The notes under the pieces: generated by a model
What the model was told of the DNA's origin: nothing
The model's input: only the letters and a program-made list of their open reading frames with translations
Database searches by the model: none
Program-made: the position numbers and the translations under genes
Shown: positions 53,832-63,578 of the stretch, one piece after another
How positions within the stretch are numbered: position 1 is the first letter of the stretch
Layout: every line of letters starts with the position of its first letter
Origin: Chitinophagales bacterium
Lineage (GTDB): Bacteria; Bacteroidota; Bacteroidia; Chitinophagales; UBA10324
Direction: 5' to 3'
DNA: 64,000 nucleotides
NCBI GenBank assembly: GCA_019694975.1
Contig: JAIBAY010000004.1
Span: forward strand, 248,001-312,000

Positions 53832-53839
53832 TACCTTTG
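53832..53839 (+). promoter_or_regulatory. Candidate -7 promoter box (TACCTTTG) of the 53880 gene
   Basis: TACCTTTG matches TAnnTTTG perfectly 41 bases upstream of the ATG at 53880. No TTG is seen at the usual distance. Confidence 0.4.
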
Positions 53840-53879
53840 TTTACTGTTTATATATTTTATCACTATTAATTCAACTATC

Positions 53880-54746
53880 ATGAATGACAACAATGCCTCC
53901 TCAGGCTTAGCAGGTGATTCCGGCAATGATCGCGAAGCACAACTGCGCGAAGAAAATGAATTGCTCCGGATGAAAATTATCGCTCAGTTTGGCGGTGCAC
54001 CCGGTGAGTTGAGCGATATTCCGCCGGAAATCGCCAATCAATTTCTCAGGAATGTAATAGCTTATGAAGAGCATTACGCACAATCAGTTAACAAGACGGT
54101 CAAAGTAGCGGCGCGGCTCGGTGCACCGCAGTTCAGAAAATCAGCGGAGCTGGATGATAATGCATTTGCCACTGAATGGAAGCGGCTGCAGCAGTTACTG
54201 GAAGAGCATGCTATGATCATTGACTTTATCCGTCCACGCGACGAACGCTTTCAATACACTTTCATCACCGGAGAATTGTTCGAGCATGAAACGGATGAAG
54301 GCGCGTCCCTGCCCGGTATGATCCGCCATTTTACGTATGAAGATTTTCATCCCGATCACGAGCAGGAGATACACGATCGCATGATGGAATTTCTGAAAGC
54401 ATGGTTCGACCGCCATGCGGAATCGCTGGCTTATACACTGGGAACAGCGTTTATTCAACCGGATACTGAAATCCTGAGCCGCAGCACATTGCTGAATAAG
54501 GTGCAGCATATTTTTGATGCTTACACCGGTTTTCATACCTGCAGATACCATGTATCTGAAGTCAGGTTTGAATTGAAGGAGGATGAGCAGTTGCAGGGAA
54601 TCGGCCATGCGGAAGGTATGGCGAAGTATGACGCCTTGACTGAGCAGGGTGAAATGCAAACATTTGAAGGACCTTTTAAATTATATATGACCCGCGAATC
54701 TGACTGGTGGAGCATATTTTATTTTGTGATGCCCGGATTTGAATAA
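53880..54746 (+). CDS. Conserved cytoplasmic protein of unknown function
   Basis: This 288-residue protein has no signal peptide or membrane helix. The N-terminus is polar, followed by a helical region (AQLREENELLRMKIIAQFGG), an acidic middle part (IIDFIRPRDERFQYTFITGELFEHETDE) and a C-terminus (GFHTCRYHVSEVRFELKEDE ... SDWWSIFYFVMPGF) whose beta pattern is NTF2-like. I recognise no catalytic motif and cannot assign a function. It is preceded by a perfect promoter box. Confidence 0.82.
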   Translation: MNDNNASSGLAGDSGNDREAQLREENELLRMKIIAQFGGAPGELSDIPPEIANQFLRNVIAYEEHYAQSVNKTVKVAARLGAPQFRKSAELDDNAFATEWKRLQQLLEEHAMIIDFIRPRDERFQYTFITGELFEHETDEGASLPGMIRHFTYEDFHPDHEQEIHDRMMEFLKAWFDRHAESLAYTLGTAFIQPDTEILSRSTLLNKVQHIFDAYTGFHTCRYHVSEVRFELKEDEQLQGIGHAEGMAKYDALTEQGEMQTFEGPFKLYMTRESDWWSIFYFVMPGFE

Positions 54747-54875
54747 GTAACAGTATTGTTAGTTGAATTGTGCCGTAGCTGCAGGTTGTATGACTCAGAC
54801 AATCATCAAAAAAGTTATCAATCTAATTATTAGTTATACTATGCTCTTTTAAAAAGGCTTTTAAATGACAATCGC

Positions 54876-55094
54876 ATGCAAAAGTCAACTTCAATTGATG
54901 CGATTTTTCAGTGGAGTGCTGCTGAAAAAATTCTTTTGGTGGAGAAAATTTGGGATAGCATTCATCCAAAAGATATCGGTATTCCCGAATCCCAAATAAT
55001 AGAAAGCAGGAGAAGAATTGAAGCAATACGCAAAGGAGAAGTATCAGCATCATCGTGGGATGAAGTTCGAAAAAGAATTGACTCCCGGCTGTGA
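54876..55094 (+). CDS. Addiction-module antitoxin (TIGR02574/RelB-like family)
   Basis: This 72-residue protein has the layout of the putative addiction module component family: an N-terminal WSAAEKILLVEKIWDSI helix and a C-terminal IEAIRKGEVSASSWDEVRKRIDSRL. Such antitoxins neutralise RelE/ParE-type toxins. The TGA stop overlaps the GTG start of a ParE-like toxin frame, a typical coupled arrangement, although that toxin carries two in-frame stops. Confidence 0.85.
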   Translation: MQKSTSIDAIFQWSAAEKILLVEKIWDSIHPKDIGIPESQIIESRRRIEAIRKGEVSASSWDEVRKRIDSRL

Positions 55095-55423
55095 AGTATA
55101 ATTTACTTATTTCAGTATTTGCTGAACTGGATTGATTGGATGCGATGATATGATATGAAGAACAACGAGCTGGTTTGAGCAGTGAATTAGAGTTGAGCCT
55201 GGACGCCGCTTTTTCAACAATTCAAAAAGGCCCTCTTGGATTGGAGATAAGATATGATGATGTAAGAATTGCTTTCATCAAGAGGTTTCCATTTGGCGTT
55301 CACTTTATTATTGAAAGGAAGAACATTATGGTGATAAGTATTTATCATACGAGTCGAAATCCTGAAAGTTGGTTTGCCCGCAGAAAGGCATTCTGGCAAG
55401 CAGCAGAAATCCAACATAGTTGA
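55091..55423 (+). pseudogene. RelE/ParE-type toxin with two in-frame TGA codons
   Basis: From the GTG at 55091, overlapping the antitoxin stop, the frame reads VKYNLLISVFAELD-TGA-LDAMI-TGA-YEEQRAGLSSELELS and onward to a full-length RelE/ParE ending (RFPFGVHFIIERKNIMVISIYHTSRNPESWF). The two TGA codons are at 55133-55135 and 55151-55153; the second falls where a tryptophan is common in the family. There is no frameshift or other stop. Either the toxin was inactivated by point mutation, or TGA is read through. A 249-base remainder could start at the TTG at 55175, but would lack the N-terminal strand-helix. Confidence 0.75.
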
Positions 55424-55621
55424 AGTGAGAAATGAATGGTATGATATTGAATTCATAATAAGAATAGTCATTAAACATGATGTTGTGAATTAAAACAACT
55501 TTAGCGAACTACGAGACAGTACATTTTGAAGACCAATATTATTTTTTATATGACCTGGGAATATGACCGATAGAGTGTTTGTTGTTTTGTGATGCCGGGA
55601 TTCATTGAAAGAAAGCAGTTC

Positions 55622-57301
55622 TTACTTCAGCCGTTCTGCCAGGTCCAGCCTGAATTTTCGTGCCGTATCCTTCGCAATATCATATCCTGCATCAGCATGA
55701 CGGATAACGCCCATCGCTGGATCGTTGTTTAACACGCGTTTCAGGCGGCGTGCAGCATCGTCTGTGCCATCGGCAACAATCACCATGCCTGCATGAATGG
55801 AATAACCCATGCCCACGCCACCGCCATGATGCACGGAAACCCAGCTTGCGCCGCCCGCCGTATTGATGAGTGCATTCAGGATCGGCCAGTCGGCAACTGC
55901 ATCGCTGCCATCCATCATCGCTTCGGTTTCGCGGTTGGGAGAAGCAACACTGCCGGTATCGAGATGGTCGCGACCGATCACGATAGGTGCTTTCACTTTT
56001 CCGGTACGCACCAGTTCATTGAAGGCAAGCCCTGCTTTTTCACGGTCTCCCATGCCCAGCCAGCAGATGCGGGCCGGTAAACCCTGGAATGCAATTTTTT
56101 CTTTCGCCATCTTCAGCCAGCGCAACAATCCTTTGTTTTCCGGAAACAATTCCATCAGCACTGCATCTGTTACAGCAATGTCATTCGGATCACCACTTAA
56201 GGCAGCCCAACGGAACGGGCCTTTTCCTTCACAAAACAACGGACGAATATATGCAGGAACAAAACCGGGAAAATCAAATGCATTTTCTACACCGCGTTTG
56301 TCATGCGCCTGACCGCGCAGGTTGTTGCCATAATCGAAGGTGATGGCACCTTGCTTTTGCAGTTCCAGCATCTGCCGTACATGTCTTGCCATCGTATCGA
56401 GCGAACGCCGGCTGTATTCCTCCGGAGCTGTTTCGCGTAAAACTTTTGCCTGTTGAACGGTCAGCCCTTCGGGGAAATACCCGATCAGTTCATCATGTGC
56501 TGAAGTCTGATCGGTTAAAGTATCCGGTGTGATGTTTCGATCAATCATTCGTTGCAGCAAGTCCACCGCGTTGCAGCAAACACCGATTGAAATTGCCTCA
56601 CCTTTCGATTTGGCATCCAGTGCCCAGTCAATCGCCTCATCAATATCATGCGAATATTTATCGAGGTACCGTGTTTCCACTCTTTTCTGCATGCGCCACT
56701 CTTCCATCTCTGCTGCGAGGCAAACACCTTCATTCATGGTGATAGCCAAAGGCTGAGCGCCACCCATGCCGCCAAGTCCTGCCGTCACATTCAGTTTTCC
56801 TTTCAGTATACCGCCAAAATGCTTATCGGCTAAAGACAAGTATGTCTCATAGGTGCCTTGCACAATTCCCTGCGATCCGATGTAAATCCACGAGCCTGCC
56901 GTCATTTGCCCGTACATCATCAGCCCTTTTGCATCCAGTTCGCGGAAATGTTCCCATGTTGCCCATTTCGGAACAAGCATGGAATTGGAAATGACTACAC
57001 GCGGTGCATCTTTATGGGTTGGCAGTATGCCAACGGGTTTGCCGGATTGTATCAATAAGGTTTCATCTTCATTCAGATCTTTGAGTGCTTTTACAATCAG
57101 TTCAAATGCCGGCCAGTTGCGGGCTGCCTTGCCGAGTCCGCCATACACAATCAGTTCATCCGGGCGTTCTGCCACTTCAGGATCAAGGTTGTTATGCAAC
57201 ATGCGGAAGGCGGCTTCCTGCACCCAGCCTTTGCAGCTTAAGGTGGTTCCGTGCGTTGATTTAAGTACTCGTGGTTGCGCAGTGGACGTGAGCATTGACA
57301 T
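55622..57301 (-). CDS. hutU: Urocanate hydratase
   Basis: I chose the ATG at 57301; a second ATG lies at 57295. The 559-residue enzyme converts urocanate to imidazolonepropionate in histidine degradation with tightly bound NAD. Family features are [15 protein letters not shown], the NAD-binding region [53 protein letters not shown] and [17 protein letters not shown]. Length is normal. hutH and hutI are not in the window. Confidence 0.97.
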   Translation of the reverse strand: MSMLTSTAQPRVLKSTHGTTLSCKGWVQEAAFRMLHNNLDPEVAERPDELIVYGGLGKAARNWPAFELIVKALKDLNEDETLLIQSGKPVGILPTHKDAPRVVISNSMLVPKWATWEHFRELDAKGLMMYGQMTAGSWIYIGSQGIVQGTYETYLSLADKHFGGILKGKLNVTAGLGGMGGAQPLAITMNEGVCLAAEMEEWRMQKRVETRYLDKYSHDIDEAIDWALDAKSKGEAISIGVCCNAVDLLQRMIDRNITPDTLTDQTSAHDELIGYFPEGLTVQQAKVLRETAPEEYSRRSLDTMARHVRQMLELQKQGAITFDYGNNLRGQAHDKRGVENAFDFPGFVPAYIRPLFCEGKGPFRWAALSGDPNDIAVTDAVLMELFPENKGLLRWLKMAKEKIAFQGLPARICWLGMGDREKAGLAFNELVRTGKVKAPIVIGRDHLDTGSVASPNRETEAMMDGSDAVADWPILNALINTAGGASWVSVHHGGGVGMGYSIHAGMVIVADGTDDAARRLKRVLNNDPAMGVIRHADAGYDIAKDTARKFRLDLAERLK

Positions 57302-57392
57302 AGAATGGATTTGATGCAAAAGTAAGGGGATAATGCAATGATAAAAAGGGATGGTCAGTCTATTTCACAGGTAATATCCTGCGCGTTTATTA

Positions 57393-57914
57393 TTACGGGA
57401 GTGTGGGATTCCCGTAAGTGGTTTCACGGAGTTTAAGGCTGTTCAGCCATAAAAAGTGATGTTGCCGTACGATGAAGAGGTTGTCGTAATCCGCATCATC
57501 TATCGCTGTTTTATTTGGTGTCGTTCCCAGCGCTGCGGCAATCGGGATGATGGTATTGCTGTGCCCGGTAACCAGTACCACTTTGTTTTTTTTACCGGAA
57601 AGCAGGCCGGTCAGCTGAGGAATGGAGTCGTATAACGTAATGGCCAGGTGATGTTCGGCTGCTGTTGGCTCTGCTGTTGCTAACGTACGTGCAAAGTTGG
57701 TGGAATAAACTGCCGTTACGGGTTGATGTCTTAACAACATGGCGAGGTCCTGTGCCCGTTGCAAACCTGCCGGTGTTAGCGGCGGGTCGTTTTTTTGCAG
57801 GGTGTCTTTTTCCGCATGCCTGACAATGTAAATGTTTTGTGTGGAGCAGGAAGCAAGCAGGCAAAACAGCAGGCATACAGGCCACAGCAGCATCTGAAAT
57901 CCAAATTTTATCAT
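57393..57914 (-). CDS. Histidine phosphatase family lipoprotein
   Basis: This 173-residue protein has a lipobox LLASC after a hydrophobic leader. The phosphatase core shows the RHAEK motif (IYIVRHAEKDTLQ), an arginine in STNFARTLATAEPTA and the second histidine in LVTGHSNTIIPIAAAL. It belongs to the phosphoglycerate mutase-like superfamily, and the small size resembles SixA-type phosphatases. Lipid-anchored periplasmic location is inferred; the substrate is unknown. Confidence 0.9.
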   Translation of the reverse strand: MIKFGFQMLLWPVCLLFCLLASCSTQNIYIVRHAEKDTLQKNDPPLTPAGLQRAQDLAMLLRHQPVTAVYSTNFARTLATAEPTAAEHHLAITLYDSIPQLTGLLSGKKNKVVLVTGHSNTIIPIAAALGTTPNKTAIDDADYDNLFIVRQHHFLWLNSLKLRETTYGNPTLP

Positions 57915-58029
57915 GCGCTGTATAATGGACGGAAATGAATGTAACGCAGTGGCAGTATATATTGACGATTGGCAGGCAAGATGCCGGAAGAAGGAGCTTT
58001 GATCATATACGCCACTAAGATGAAAGAAA

Positions 58030-59154
58030 TTAAAAGGTTGCTGTGTTTGTAACTTCTAAACCGATTGACCAGCTTTTTAAACTTTCACTGTAACTGAGTT
58101 CAATCGAGATCTTCATATCCTTATAATCATTCATGTATCCAAAGGTCACCTCACTTACTTCATAATAAGTGGAGTACCTGGAATTTTCAACATTGTATTC
58201 CGATTTCCTGAATTTGCAGCAGGCAGGCGGGCAATTACTGAAACTCTTCAACAGGTCATTGTATGCATCGAAAGCCTTTCTGGAATCGGTAAATGTGTAT
58301 AGGTCGTTGAACCATAGTGCCGCTATATTTTTATTACTTAATCCGCTATACAATCCGGATTCCAGGCTACCCCGCAGATAAACACTGGAATGCCAGGGAT
58401 ACAACGCCAGGTAATCATCATTGACACTGCCGGTAACTGATTTAAAATCATCAGGGAAGCTATTGATCACGGCGCCAATCAGCGAACAGACATCATCATA
58501 AGCTACTGCAGTATAGTTTGCTCCCGACTGTGGCTGTGTTTGCTGCGTGGAATAAGCTGATCCGCTTTCTGATGCTTTCCGGACAAACACATTATTTTCA
58601 AAATAACCGTCCATTTCGGTATTGTCCAATTTCTTATAGTATCCTCTTCCATCTAACAATCCATCCTTAAAATATCCTGTATAAAAAGAGCCATCCGCCC
58701 AGTCAAACCTGCCATAACCCGACCGGTTGCCGCTATGCCATTCGCCTATATAAATGTCGTCGTTCGTCCACAGGTAAACGCCGACGCCTTCATAGCAATT
58801 TCCGATAAGACAGCCCGACGTTCCAAAATCCCTGCTCTCTGAAAATTTTCCGTCATGAAAAACACCGACATAGGTTGTTTTTGCCTGGTCGTTACCCAGG
58901 TAAATGCCGTTTCCTTCCAGTTTTCCATTGAGGAAGTAGCCATAGTAAAAAGCGCCATCAGCCCAATCATAGCTGCCGATGCCGGTGCGCTGTCCGCCCA
59001 CCCATTGACCGGTGTATTCAGCCCCGTCGGAAAAAACATAGGTACCTAATCCGTCGACGCAATTACCGCTAATACATCCGGATGACTGAGCGTTTGAAAG
59101 ATAAGGATAGCCAATTGTGAGTGTGAGGCAAAAAAAACAGGTAAGCGTTTTCAT
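58030..59154 (-). CDS. Secreted MORN-repeat protein
   Basis: I chose the ATG at 59154 because MKTLTCFFCLTLTIGYPYLSNAQ is a good signal peptide. The 374-residue protein has an array of MORN repeats (YTGQWVGGQRTGIGSYDWADGAFYYGYFLNGKLEGNG and a second, near-duplicate set in the next 80 residues) and Cys pairs before each set (SGCISGNCVDGLG, SGCLIGNCYEGVG). A C-terminal globular region of about 160 residues is unrecognised. The internal duplication of the Cys-MORN unit is clear. The function is unknown. Confidence 0.88.
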   Translation of the reverse strand: MKTLTCFFCLTLTIGYPYLSNAQSSGCISGNCVDGLGTYVFSDGAEYTGQWVGGQRTGIGSYDWADGAFYYGYFLNGKLEGNGIYLGNDQAKTTYVGVFHDGKFSESRDFGTSGCLIGNCYEGVGVYLWTNDDIYIGEWHSGNRSGYGRFDWADGSFYTGYFKDGLLDGRGYYKKLDNTEMDGYFENNVFVRKASESGSAYSTQQTQPQSGANYTAVAYDDVCSLIGAVINSFPDDFKSVTGSVNDDYLALYPWHSSVYLRGSLESGLYSGLSNKNIAALWFNDLYTFTDSRKAFDAYNDLLKSFSNCPPACCKFRKSEYNVENSRYSTYYEVSEVTFGYMNDYKDMKISIELSYSESLKSWSIGLEVTNTATF

Positions 59155-59566
59155 GGCATTATATTTTTCAGTAAAGAGAAAAAGCTGCAGGCTGAATGAC
59201 TGCATCATCAAAAATCAATAAAGGTGTTTAAAAGCAGCATTGAATATAGAACAGTTATTGAAGAAACAGAAGGATGTAACAAAAAAATCAGCGGGTTACG
59301 ATGATGCAGATGACTTGCAGTTTCAGACGAGCTAATGATGCCATTCTGTTGAAATTATTTCACGTTGTGCTGACCCGGAAATGCACCTGTCCGCTACAGT
59401 ACAGTAACATGATTGTTACCATCGTTTTTTCACAGTTACCTGGTGTAGCGAATAATGCACAGATTATTCCGGTAGTTGTGCTCTGTTGCGGCGATGATGA
59501 CCCGTCCGGTACATTTTGCATACAGTATTGCAGGTAAAGCATGCCGTGACTGCAGGTGATGTGGAG
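59155..59566. other. Intergenic region
   Basis: No gene is supported; an open stretch at 59301-59537 has no family signal. A perfect inverted repeat GTAACA-TGAT-TGTTAC lies at 59404-59419 and could be an operator or chance. Confidence 0.4.
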
Positions 59567-60973
59567 TTAAAATGCCAGTTCTTTTACTTCTCCTTTTTCA
59601 GGCATGGAAATAAACTGAAATCCATTCTTCTCCAATCCTTTTTTCAATGCAAGCTGTGCTTCAAAGTCACCATGCACCAGGAATAATTTCTTTAATCTGT
59701 TGCGGTTGAGGTTATCAAGAAACTGCAGGAGCTCATTGTGGTCGCCATGTGCGCTGAATGAATCCATGATTTCCACCTTCGCTCTCAGTGTCTTTTCTTC
59801 ACCAAACAACCGGATGGGCGAAATGCCTTTGCGGATCTTCCAGCCGAGCGATTGTTCGGCACAGTATCCTACAATCAGGATGGTGTTCCTGGCATCTTCC
59901 ATATTATTTTTTATGTGATGCACAATGCGGCCCGCTTCCGCCATGCCTGAAGCGGAGATGATGATGCATGGTTCCGGCAGTAGATTCAGTGCTTTTGATT
60001 CCTCTGCATCAGTAATGTATTTAAGATCATTAAATCCGAAAGGATTCGCATCCGTCAGCAGGTATCGGCTGATAAATTCATCAAAACATTCTGTATGCCG
60101 CCGGTAGATTTCGGTGGCATTGGTGGAGAGCGGGCTGTCAACATATACCGGCAGGTGCGGCAGCCGTCCTTCTTTGTGCAACTGATCCATCATGAATACC
60201 AGTTCCTGTGTTCTGCCTATGCTGAATGCGGGGATAATGAGTTTGCCTTTCCTCTTGATACAGGTATCTAATATCACGCTCAGAAAATATTCTTTATCGT
60301 CCGGGTAACTTTCGTGAAAGCGTCCGCCATAAGTTGATTCACTGATCAGGTAGTCCACATCTTCCATGCGGATCGGATCTTTGAGAATGGGGCGGTTGGG
60401 CCTGCCAATATCACCGGTAAAACCGATTTTCCTTTCTGTCCCGCCATCATTCATCGTCAGCAGGATGCTGCCACTGCCAATGATGTGTCCGTTGTCACGG
60501 AAATAAGCCTTGACGCCTTTACCTGCGCTGAACGGTGTCTCATAGTTTACGGTAACAAATTGTTGCATCGCTTTTTCTGCATCTTCCTGGCTGTACAGCG
60601 GACTGATGGGCGGAAGGTTCCGCTTGGCACGTTTCTTATTGACATATTTGGCATCGCTCTCCTGTATGTGCGCACTGTCGCGCAGCATAATCTCGCAGAG
60701 ATCTTTTGTGGCAGCCGTGCAGACGATCTTTCCGCGAAAACCTTCTTTTACCAGTTTGGGGATGCGTCCGCTGTGGTCAATATGCGCATGCGAAAGCAAC
60801 AGAATGTCTATGTCTTTCGGGTCAAATTCAAAAGCAGCGTTGAAGTTGTCTACATAATTTTCGTTGCCCTGAAACATGCCGCAATCAAGCAGTATCCTGT
60901 AACCATCATTGAGCTGGAGCAGGTGGGAACTTCCGGTTACCGTGCGGGCGGCGCCACAGAATTTAATTTGCAT
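59567..60973 (-). CDS. Metallo-beta-lactamase/beta-CASP RNase-like hydrolase
   Basis: This 468-residue protein has an N-terminal metallo-beta-lactamase domain with the HAHIDHSG motif (LLLSHAHIDHSGRIP) and a histidine at RDNGHIIGSGSILL. A beta-CASP domain follows (LIISASGMAEAGRIVHHIKNNM, an ending SFSAHGDHNELLQFLDNL with metal ligands). This is the architecture of archaeal/bacterial CPSF-like ribonucleases. An RNA-processing role is expected but not shown. Confidence 0.95.
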   Translation of the reverse strand: MQIKFCGAARTVTGSSHLLQLNDGYRILLDCGMFQGNENYVDNFNAAFEFDPKDIDILLLSHAHIDHSGRIPKLVKEGFRGKIVCTAATKDLCEIMLRDSAHIQESDAKYVNKKRAKRNLPPISPLYSQEDAEKAMQQFVTVNYETPFSAGKGVKAYFRDNGHIIGSGSILLTMNDGGTERKIGFTGDIGRPNRPILKDPIRMEDVDYLISESTYGGRFHESYPDDKEYFLSVILDTCIKRKGKLIIPAFSIGRTQELVFMMDQLHKEGRLPHLPVYVDSPLSTNATEIYRRHTECFDEFISRYLLTDANPFGFNDLKYITDAEESKALNLLPEPCIIISASGMAEAGRIVHHIKNNMEDARNTILIVGYCAEQSLGWKIRKGISPIRLFGEEKTLRAKVEIMDSFSAHGDHNELLQFLDNLNRNRLKKLFLVHGDFEAQLALKKGLEKNGFQFISMPEKGEVKELAF

Positions 60974-61128
60974 AACAGGGTTGCTGTTGGTGGATGTGAT
61001 GAAAATAAAGCATCAGCTTACCGTGTGAAGTTGATGAATTAACATCACTAAAAGAAATGATATGGATCACGGATCTTTCACCCGGCGCCTGATCATCTGA
61101 TATGAACTTTATCTGCAGCACGCTATAA

Positions 61129-61343
61129 CTTCCTGCCAAACTGCAGCTGAAGGCCGGAAAATTCAGGCAGACACTGGGCCGCATCAATACCGTGCATCCG
61201 CATGCATTGCCGTTTATCGATGTACCAAATGCTTTCGTTAATTATTTCGGGGAAAAATGGTTGAATGATGAAGGGCTCTCGCTGAGCTGGCTTGTGCCCA
61301 ATCATACATTTTACCAGCAGCTGACTTTCCAGGCAACAATGGG
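61129..61343 (+). pseudogene. Fragment of an outer-membrane porin-like protein of the zinc locus
   Basis: The open frame (LQLKAGKFRQTLGRINTVHPHALPFIDVPNAFVNYFG ... SLSWLVPNHTFYQQLTFQA) resembles the barrel proteins often encoded beside zinc/manganese ABC transporters. It has no start region and breaks off at about 61340, where the SBP fragment continues in another frame. Only about 70 residues of a protein normally several hundred long remain. Confidence 0.6.
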
Positions 61344-61784
61344 TTGGAGCGTGTATCGCCGGCAGACAAAGCATATTTTGAGAGCAACCTCGCCGCATTC
61401 AATGCAAAGCTGGATAGCAAGATGAAACAATGGCTGTCGGCGATGGCGCCTTACAAGGATGCAAAACTGATTGCCTACCATAATGAGCGGTGCTATTTTG
61501 AGAACAGGTTCGGCCTGAAGATCGTTGATTTTATGGAGCCTAAGCCGGGCATTCCGCCTACACCATCACAACTGGTGAAAGTGATTAATGAAGTGCAGTC
61601 AAATCATATTAAGGTGATTATTTCATCACCGTATTTTACCACTTCTTCTTCCGATGTTGTAGCCAAACAAACAGGCGTTAAAGTGCTGACGCTGGCCACA
61701 TCAACAGGAGCATTTGATACGGTGAAAAATTACTTTGATTTGTTTGATTACAATACCGGTCAACTGGTGAATGCGCTGAAGTAG
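61341..61784 (+). pseudogene. Truncated metal ABC transporter substrate-binding protein (ZnuA-like C-terminal half)
   Basis: The frame begins with NGLERVSPADKAYFESNLAAFNAKLDSKMKQW and runs through LIAYHNERCYFENRFGLKIVDFMEPKPGIPPTPSQL to a normal end, matching the C-terminal half of cluster A-I metal-binding proteins. Metal-ligand candidates (His, Glu, Asp) in the retained half are visible, but the signal peptide and N-terminal lobe are absent. A TTG at 61344 could start a 146-residue remnant. Confidence 0.7.
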
Positions 61785-61856
61785 CAGGCTTGAATCAGCT
61801 AATCCAACACTCTTTTCAAATAAAAATGTTGGGTAATGCTTTATAGCAGTTAAAAC

Positions 61857-62170
61857 ATGAATCAGATGTTTGAAATGTTTCAGTTGCCATTCATGGTGCA
61901 GGCGTTTGTGGTAGCAGCTATCACCGGTGCGTTGCTGTCGTACCTCGGTGTGCATGTGGTAGGAAGAGGAATCGTCTTCGTTGACCTTGCACTCGGACAG
62001 ATTTCATCGCTTGGCGTTGCCTTCGCGGCTTTCATGGGCTTTGGCATCACTGCCATTACGATTTTCCGGCCGGATCATCCATTGTGGCAGTGCTCGGTAC
62101 CATTTTTCTGCTCGCATCGTTGTATAAAATGATCAGGGGGCAACGTTTGAAAACAATGAGTAACCGCTGA
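61857..62170 (+). pseudogene. ABC-3-type metal permease remnant with internal deletion
   Basis: The first 60 or so residues (QLPFMVQAFVVAAITGALLSYLGVHVVGRGIVFVDLALGQISSLGVAFAAFMGFG) are a normal ABC-3 permease N-terminus. From about 62060 the C-terminal family segment (DFPAGSSIVAVLGTIFLLASLYKMI, ending at a TGA at 62168-62170) continues in a different frame. The central four or so helices are missing. No ATPase gene is visible nearby. The protein cannot be functional. Confidence 0.75.
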
Positions 62171-62323
62171 ACCACCAAGGCTGAATGATGAGCCGGGTGA
62201 TGGAAGATGGATCAGTGTTGCATGAGCAGGATGTTAAGCCGCAGATTTCTATTGTGCCGGTGAACGGTTCGCGCCTTGCAAAAAAAGATTTATGTCGTAA
62301 TTTACTCTCGCAACAGTGAAGCA

Positions 62324-63274
62324 ATGATCAATATTTATTACAGGCAGCACGATAAAATTGCACGGGAATCGGATTTGCGGACCTTGCCGCAGATTGATCC
62401 GTTAAGCGTGGTGTGGGTGGATCTGAACCGGCTCGATGAACTGGAGACACGATACATCAGCAATAAATTCGGCATAAACCTCAGTGAGAAACAGGAACAG
62501 GAAGAGATAGAGAGCAGTTCACGGTATCATGAAACCAATAAGATCATAGTTGCCAATTCCAACTTTCTGTTGCAGCAGGGCGACACCTACATCAGTGATC
62601 CGGCTTCCTTCATTCTTAAGAATAATTATCTGATCACGCACCGCACTAATGAGTTCAGGTCCTTTACGGAAATATCCAGGAAGGTGCTGGCGGCGCCCAA
62701 ATCATTTCCGTCCGGCTATCATGTGATGCTGTCCATCTTCGAAAACAGGATTGACTTTGATGCCGACCTGCTGGAGAATATCGCGAAAGAAATTTCCCGT
62801 ATCGGCAAATTCATGGGTGCAGAACAGAAGGCTGACAAGGAAATCCTGATACGCGCGACGCAGTTGCAGGAAATGACGATGTTGCTCCGTCAGAACATGA
62901 TTGACAAGCAGCGCATGATCTCTGCCATGCTGCGCAGCGATCATTTTCCGAAAGACTGCTATGAACGGCTGCGTATGATGATTAAGGATGTGAATTCGCT
63001 GATGGACCACACCACTTTCAGTTTCGACAGGCTGGAATATTTACAGGATACCTTTCTCGGTTTGATCAATATTGAACAAAACAAGATCATCAAACTCTTT
63101 ACCGTAGCGTCAGTGGTTTTTCTACCGCCAACACTCGTGGCTTCCGTTTACGGCATGAACTTCGATATTTTACCCGAGCTGCACTGGAAGTATGGCTATC
63201 TCTTTGCGTTGGTACTCATGCTACTGTCATCGTTGCTGACCTTATGGATATTCAGGCGGAACAGGTGGCTGTAG
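62324..63274 (+). CDS. corA: Magnesium/cobalt transporter CorA
   Basis: I chose the ATG at 62324 (MINIYYRQHDK). The 316-residue protein has the CorA layout: a long cytoplasmic helical domain and two C-terminal transmembrane helices, with the signature YGMNF (SVYGMNFDILPE) at the end of the first. It forms a pentameric Mg2+ channel. It is just downstream of the eroded zinc locus on the same strand. Confidence 0.95.
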   Translation: MINIYYRQHDKIARESDLRTLPQIDPLSVVWVDLNRLDELETRYISNKFGINLSEKQEQEEIESSSRYHETNKIIVANSNFLLQQGDTYISDPASFILKNNYLITHRTNEFRSFTEISRKVLAAPKSFPSGYHVMLSIFENRIDFDADLLENIAKEISRIGKFMGAEQKADKEILIRATQLQEMTMLLRQNMIDKQRMISAMLRSDHFPKDCYERLRMMIKDVNSLMDHTTFSFDRLEYLQDTFLGLINIEQNKIIKLFTVASVVFLPPTLVASVYGMNFDILPELHWKYGYLFALVLMLLSSLLTLWIFRRNRWL

Positions 63275-63519
63275 CCATATTATTCAACTCGGGATAGTTG
63301 CTGCTATAAGGCTATGAGCACTGTTTATTTCATGTTCATTTTGTCGGTATAAGATAAAAGTATTCAGCCGGTACATTAGAGCATCCGGCTTAATCCTATT
63401 GTATTATCGTGACATTGTTGCAGATCAATCACGCAACAGGCAGACATTTTTGAATTGGTCTTGACTGATAGTAGGATGAGCATCGTTTGCTGCAAGTGGA
63501 AATGATAATAGCAGCCTGC
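63275..63519. other. Intergenic region between convergent corA and sat
   Basis: No gene is supported. A 6-bp inverted repeat AGCCGG/CCGGCT (63366-63390, 13-base loop) lies about 90 bases after corA and is a weak terminator candidate. Confidence 0.35.
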
Positions 63520-63547
63520 AAAAAAAATCCCGGCCTGAGGCCGGGAT
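63520..63547 (-). terminator. Intrinsic terminator of sat
   Basis: A perfect 9-bp stem (63527-63535 with 63539-63547, ATCCCGGCC/GGCCGGGAT) closes a TGA loop. On the minus strand it is followed by a run of Us (complement of 63520-63527). It lies 32 bases after the sat stop codon. Confidence 0.8.
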
Positions 63548-63578
63548 GTAATTCTAATTGTAAGTCAGGATGGTTGGC

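Noticed and set aside
55091..55423. Genome-wide recoding of TGA as Trp
   Set aside because: Many intact genes in the window end with TGA at normal family lengths (for example pheT, pssA and lnt-adjacent rsmI), so TGA is a normal stop here.
59301..59537. A 78-codon open frame between the MORN and beta-CASP genes
   Set aside because: No recognisable features, and the region is adequately explained as intergenic.
61192..61425. A single 77-codon gene at this position
   Set aside because: Its first part is the porin fragment and its tail is the substrate-binding protein read in the wrong frame.
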